Positions 61,254 through 64,000 of a DNA stretch of 64,000 nt are shown here, in pieces; positions within the stretch are counted from its first letter, which is position 1; every line of letters begins with the position of its first letter. The position numbers and the translations under genes were made by a program. The stretch is from Pseudomonas sp. NFR16 (GTDB lineage Bacteria > Pseudomonadota > Gammaproteobacteria > Pseudomonadales > Pseudomonadaceae). The stretch is from the NCBI RefSeq assembly GCF_900108875.1, contig NZ_FNYJ01000001.1, positions 806,001-870,000 of the forward strand, given 5' to 3'. Below the pieces are notes generated by a model that searched no databases, was not told the origin of the DNA, and was given only the letters and a program-made list of their open reading frames with translations.

Positions 61254-62780
61254 TCAACGGCCAGCGGCCAGTGCTCTCTGATGCCGCGCATGATACGCGT
61301 CGGGACCGACCGGCACAGCCCTGATCGCCTGAAGCCGGCTCAGCGCCGAGGGCGCGTCGCAATCCTGCACGCGCAGCTTGCCGACCTCCGGGGCCGCTTC
61401 CTGCGCATTGATGGTGAGCAGGCAGGCGCGGGTGGTGGCGAGCATCCGGTAAAAACGGAACGGCCCTTGCGCCGAGACCATCAACAGCGATTTCTGCGCC
61501 AGTTGAACGATGCAGTCGACGATCCGTGCCCGTGGCAACGCCGTGCGCTGCAATGCATCGCAGGCCCGCTCCAGGGTGAAGCGCCCTTCCAGTTCCGCGA
61601 GTCGGCGCAGCACCGTGCGCTCATCGCGGCCCAGCAGCCGGTAGCTCCAGGCCAGCGAGGCCTGAAGCGTCTGTTGACGCGGCGGCGCGGTTCGCAGTGA
61701 AGCCGAAAGCAAGTGAGCGCTGTCCTGCAGGCTGGCGACCAGTTGATAAAGCCCGAGCGCAGAGGCGCGCGAGGCGGCCATTTCCAGCGCCAGCGGCATG
61801 CCCTCCAGGCGGCGGCAGACCTCGCCCACCAGTTCGACGCTGTAGTCATCCAGATTGGCATCGCTGTGCCCAGCGATGTGGCTGTCCAGTGCCCGCCACT
61901 GGCGCAGAAACAATTGCGCCGAGGGGAAGGCAAGAACGCGATCGCGGGGCGCATTCGCCTCGGGCGCATCGAGCGGCGGGACTTGCACACTGCGTTCACC
62001 GGCGATGCGCAGCGGCTCGCGGCTGGTGGCCACCGCCCTGAGCGCTGGCACGCAGTGGAGCAGCGTTTCAAGCAGGCTGGCGATGCCTTCGACCAGGTGC
62101 TCGCAGTTGTCCAGAATAAGCAGGCCGGGGTGAGTCTGCAGGTGCAGGATCAGGCTCGACAGCTCACAGCAACCGGTGTCTGCGTCGACTTCGAGCGCAC
62201 AGGCGAAGGCGTCCAGCAGCGACTCGGCCGATTGCAACTGCGCCATTGGCACGAAGTACACGGGGCTGGTGCCTGACTCGATCAGACGCTGGCCGAACTC
62301 AGCGGCAAGGGCGGTCTTGCCCACGCCGCCAGGACCAATCAGCGTGACCAGCGCACAGCCTGCACGCAGCGTCGTATCAATGTCTTCGAGCAGTGTGTCG
62401 CGCCCGAGCAAGGTGACCCTGGTGGGCAGCCGATTACCGCCACCCGCGCTGGGCAACTCCGCGGGCTGGCGTACATCGAGCTCTCCACCGCCCTCGCCGC
62501 CCAGCAAGACGTAACCTCGGCCCGGGACGGTGCGGATCAGCTCGCGGTCGGTGCCCAGTGCCTTTCTGAGCCCGGAAATGTGGACCTGCAGGTTGTTTTC
62601 TTCCACCACGGTGTCCGGCCAGACGCATTGAAGAATCTGCTCCTTGCTCACCAACTGCCCTTGGTGGCGGATGAGCAATTCGAGGATGTCGAATGCGCGC
62701 GTGCCGATGCGCATGGCAACGCCGTCCTTGAATACGTCCCTGAGTTCCAGGGAGATCATCGTCTGACCGAGACTTATCAT
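61254..62780 (-). CDS. OmpR-type winged-helix/NB-ARC-like ATPase regulator
   Basis: 508 residues. An N-terminal transcriptional-regulatory winged helix (about 1-95, EENNLQVHISGLRKALGTDRELIRTVPGRGY) is joined to a P-loop ATPase (Walker A GPGGVGKTAL at 149-158, Walker B LLILDNCEHL), with an NB-ARC style layout (AVATSREPL, EGMPLALEMAASR). No C-terminal TPR sensor is present. It heads the operon with the response regulator and kinase. Confidence 0.85.
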   Translation of the reverse strand: MISLGQTMISLELRDVFKDGVAMRIGTRAFDILELLIRHQGQLVSKEQILQCVWPDTVVEENNLQVHISGLRKALGTDRELIRTVPGRGYVLLGGEGGGELDVRQPAELPSAGGGNRLPTRVTLLGRDTLLEDIDTTLRAGCALVTLIGPGGVGKTALAAEFGQRLIESGTSPVYFVPMAQLQSAESLLDAFACALEVDADTGCCELSSLILHLQTHPGLLILDNCEHLVEGIASLLETLLHCVPALRAVATSREPLRIAGERSVQVPPLDAPEANAPRDRVLAFPSAQLFLRQWRALDSHIAGHSDANLDDYSVELVGEVCRRLEGMPLALEMAASRASALGLYQLVASLQDSAHLLSASLRTAPPRQQTLQASLAWSYRLLGRDERTVLRRLAELEGRFTLERACDALQRTALPRARIVDCIVQLAQKSLLMVSAQGPFRFYRMLATTRACLLTINAQEAAPEVGKLRVQDCDAPSALSRLQAIRAVPVGPDAYHARHQRALAAGR

Positions 62781-63161
62781 TTCATGCAGTCCTTAGAGTG
62801 GATTCGCAGGCCCTTTGGTCGCCGACTACCACCCGAGGGGCTCACACTCGGGCGCAGGTCAACGCAGCTATCCATTTTTAATAGGCGTTCATCTAATCAG
62901 TTAAAAACAAATGTCGATATTACCTGTAGGGGTAGTCGTTGCCAGTCCATGCACCGGTGAGGGCAAAAGTGCCAGTCTTCATCGCGCTACTTCTGATTAT
63001 AAGACGCCTTGTTTTTATTTAGTCGCCCACTTCATTGCACTGAAAGCAACGGGCTTTTGCGTGCAGGACGTATTCAGCACCGGCATGCGCTGCTCTAACG
63101 TCGGCGGCAATGGATGACCCGAACGGGCTCCGATCCTTGCCACTTATTTGAGCCACTGCAC
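62781..63161. other. Intergenic region of about 380 bases
   Basis: Separates the divergent ATPase-regulator and MFS genes and must hold both promoters. AT-rich in its centre (62870-63030). No operator, small gene or RNA was recognised. Confidence 0.5.
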
Positions 63162-64000
63162 ATGAACAACTCGATGACTTCCACACTGCAAGCGCCGCCG
63201 CAGGGCCTGACACGGGCCATGGTGTTGCTGTTCGCCTTCTGTTGCGGCGCTATCGTCGCGAACATTTATTACGCTCAGCCGATCGTCGAACTGATTGCCC
63301 CTGATCTCGGTCTGTCCGCACAAAGCGCCAGCCTGATTGTGTCGCTTACCCAGATCGGTTATGCACTGGGACTGCTGTTTCTCGTGCCGCTCTCGGACCT
63401 GATCGAAAACCGCAAGCTGATGATCGCAACTGCGGTGGTTGCGGGTCTCAGCCTGCTGGCGGCAGCGACGATGCAGCACGCCAACGGTTTCCTTCTGCTG
63501 TCGCTGATCATCGGCTTCAGCTCGGTTTCGGTGCAGATGCTGGTACCGCTGGCCGCGCATCTGGCGCCCGAGCAGTCTCGCGGCAAAGTGGTGGGCAATA
63601 TCATGGGCGGCCTGTTGCTGGGCATTCTGCTCGCACGTCCGCTGTCTAGCCTGATCGCCGACCACTTTGGCTGGCGTGCGGTGTTCATGTACGCGGCACT
63701 GGTAATGCTGACCATCGTGGTGCTGCTTTCCCTGACCATTCCACGGCGCGTGCCCGATGCACGTGCGACTTACGGGCAACTGCTCAAATCTCTGGCGACC
63801 TTGCTCAATCGTCACGCGGTGCTGCGTCAGCGCGCGCTGTATCAGGGCCTGCTGTTCGCCGCCTTCAGCCTGTTCTGGACGACAGCGCCGGTGGAGTTGG
63901 CACGCCATCATGGCCTGTCACAAACCCAGATTGCGTTGTTCGCCCTGGTCGGTGCGATCGGCGCCATCGCTGCCCCCATCGCCGGTCGCCTCGCGGACGC
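63162..64000 (+). CDS. MFS transporter, N-terminal part, runs off the right edge
   Basis: About 279 residues from ATG 63162 (MNNSMTSTLQ). At least eight membrane helices and the MFS loop-2 region (PLSDLIENRKLMI) are visible. The fold is that of a drug/metabolite efflux permease (AraJ/YdhP-like); the substrate is unknown. The C-terminal half is outside the window. Confidence 0.85.
   Translation, partial: MNNSMTSTLQAPPQGLTRAMVLLFAFCCGAIVANIYYAQPIVELIAPDLGLSAQSASLIVSLTQIGYALGLLFLVPLSDLIENRKLMIATAVVAGLSLLAAATMQHANGFLLLSLIIGFSSVSVQMLVPLAAHLAPEQSRGKVVGNIMGGLLLGILLARPLSSLIADHFGWRAVFMYAALVMLTIVVLLSLTIPRRVPDARATYGQLLKSLATLLNRHAVLRQRALYQGLLFAAFSLFWTTAPVELARHHGLSQTQIALFALVGAIGAIAAPIAGRLAD

Overview
The window comes from a gamma-proteobacterial plant-associated Pseudomonas, most likely the P. 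syringae / P. viridiflava group. The main evidence is a complete Hrp1-type (HrpRS/HrpL-regulated) type III secretion cluster with the P. syringae gene set and order (hrpK, hrpL, the hrpJ-hrcU operon, the hrpF-hrpV operon, the hrpA-hrpE operon, hrpS, hrpR, hrpH). The species cannot be fixed from the sequence alone. No insertion sequence, CRISPR array or rRNA was seen.

Left flank (1 to about 15.8 kb): ordinary chromosomal genes. These are a partial aldehyde dehydrogenase, a membrane GGDEF cyclase, a DUF72/HhH pair, an exported M20 dipeptidase, a DsbA-like protein, an EamA transporter, a LysR regulator, an alpha/beta hydrolase and a PA4872-type oxaloacetate decarboxylase. They are followed by a SRAP-family gene divergent from two small genes across a perfect LexA box (11096-11111), a membrane protein/PQQ-type sorbosone dehydrogenase operon, tRNA-Asn(GTT) with its sigma70 promoter, a RibD-like reductase and a RidA protein.

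Type III island (about 15.9 to 46.6 kb): it opens with a CesT-type chaperone and a probable effector carrying a Cys-His-Asp triad, both behind a perfect hrp box. Next comes a secreted protein with 20 identical 13-residue repeats. The hopP1-like lytic transglycosylase/hrpK operon, hrpL with a sigma54 -24/-12 element, and the 12-gene hrpJ-hrcU operon follow. This operon converges on hrpF-hrpG-hrcC-hrpT-hrpV across a REP-like pair. Then come hrpA-hrpZ-hrpB-hrcJ-hrpD-hrpE, hrpS, hrpR, a 1.1-kb non-coding stretch with strong hairpins, and hrpH. Six HrpL-type promoters (GGAACC-N15/16-CCACNNA) were found by eye, at 17442, 22892, 24097, 38443, 42395 and 46604. The cascade read from the sequence is HrpR/HrpS plus sigma54 to hrpL, then HrpL to all six operons, with HrpV/HrpG as modulators. 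The usual effectors next to hrpK (exchangeable effector locus) and beyond hrpH (avrE/hopM1/hrpW conserved effector locus) are absent here. The genes after hrpH are metabolic.

Right flank (46.8 to 64 kb): small monooxygenase/NIPSNAP proteins, a LysR-type HTH-only protein, SRPBCC, SDR, aldo-keto reductase, LysR, an isochorismatase-family hydrolase, a YtcJ-like amidohydrolase with a membrane ABM protein and DoxX, then LysR and AraC regulators. This looks like a block for small carbonyl/quinone or amide chemistry. It is followed by a signalling block: an HD-type protein, a (pseudo)kinase-GAF-histidine kinase, a FixJ-like regulator and an OmpR-HTH/NB-ARC-type ATPase. A partial MFS transporter ends the window.
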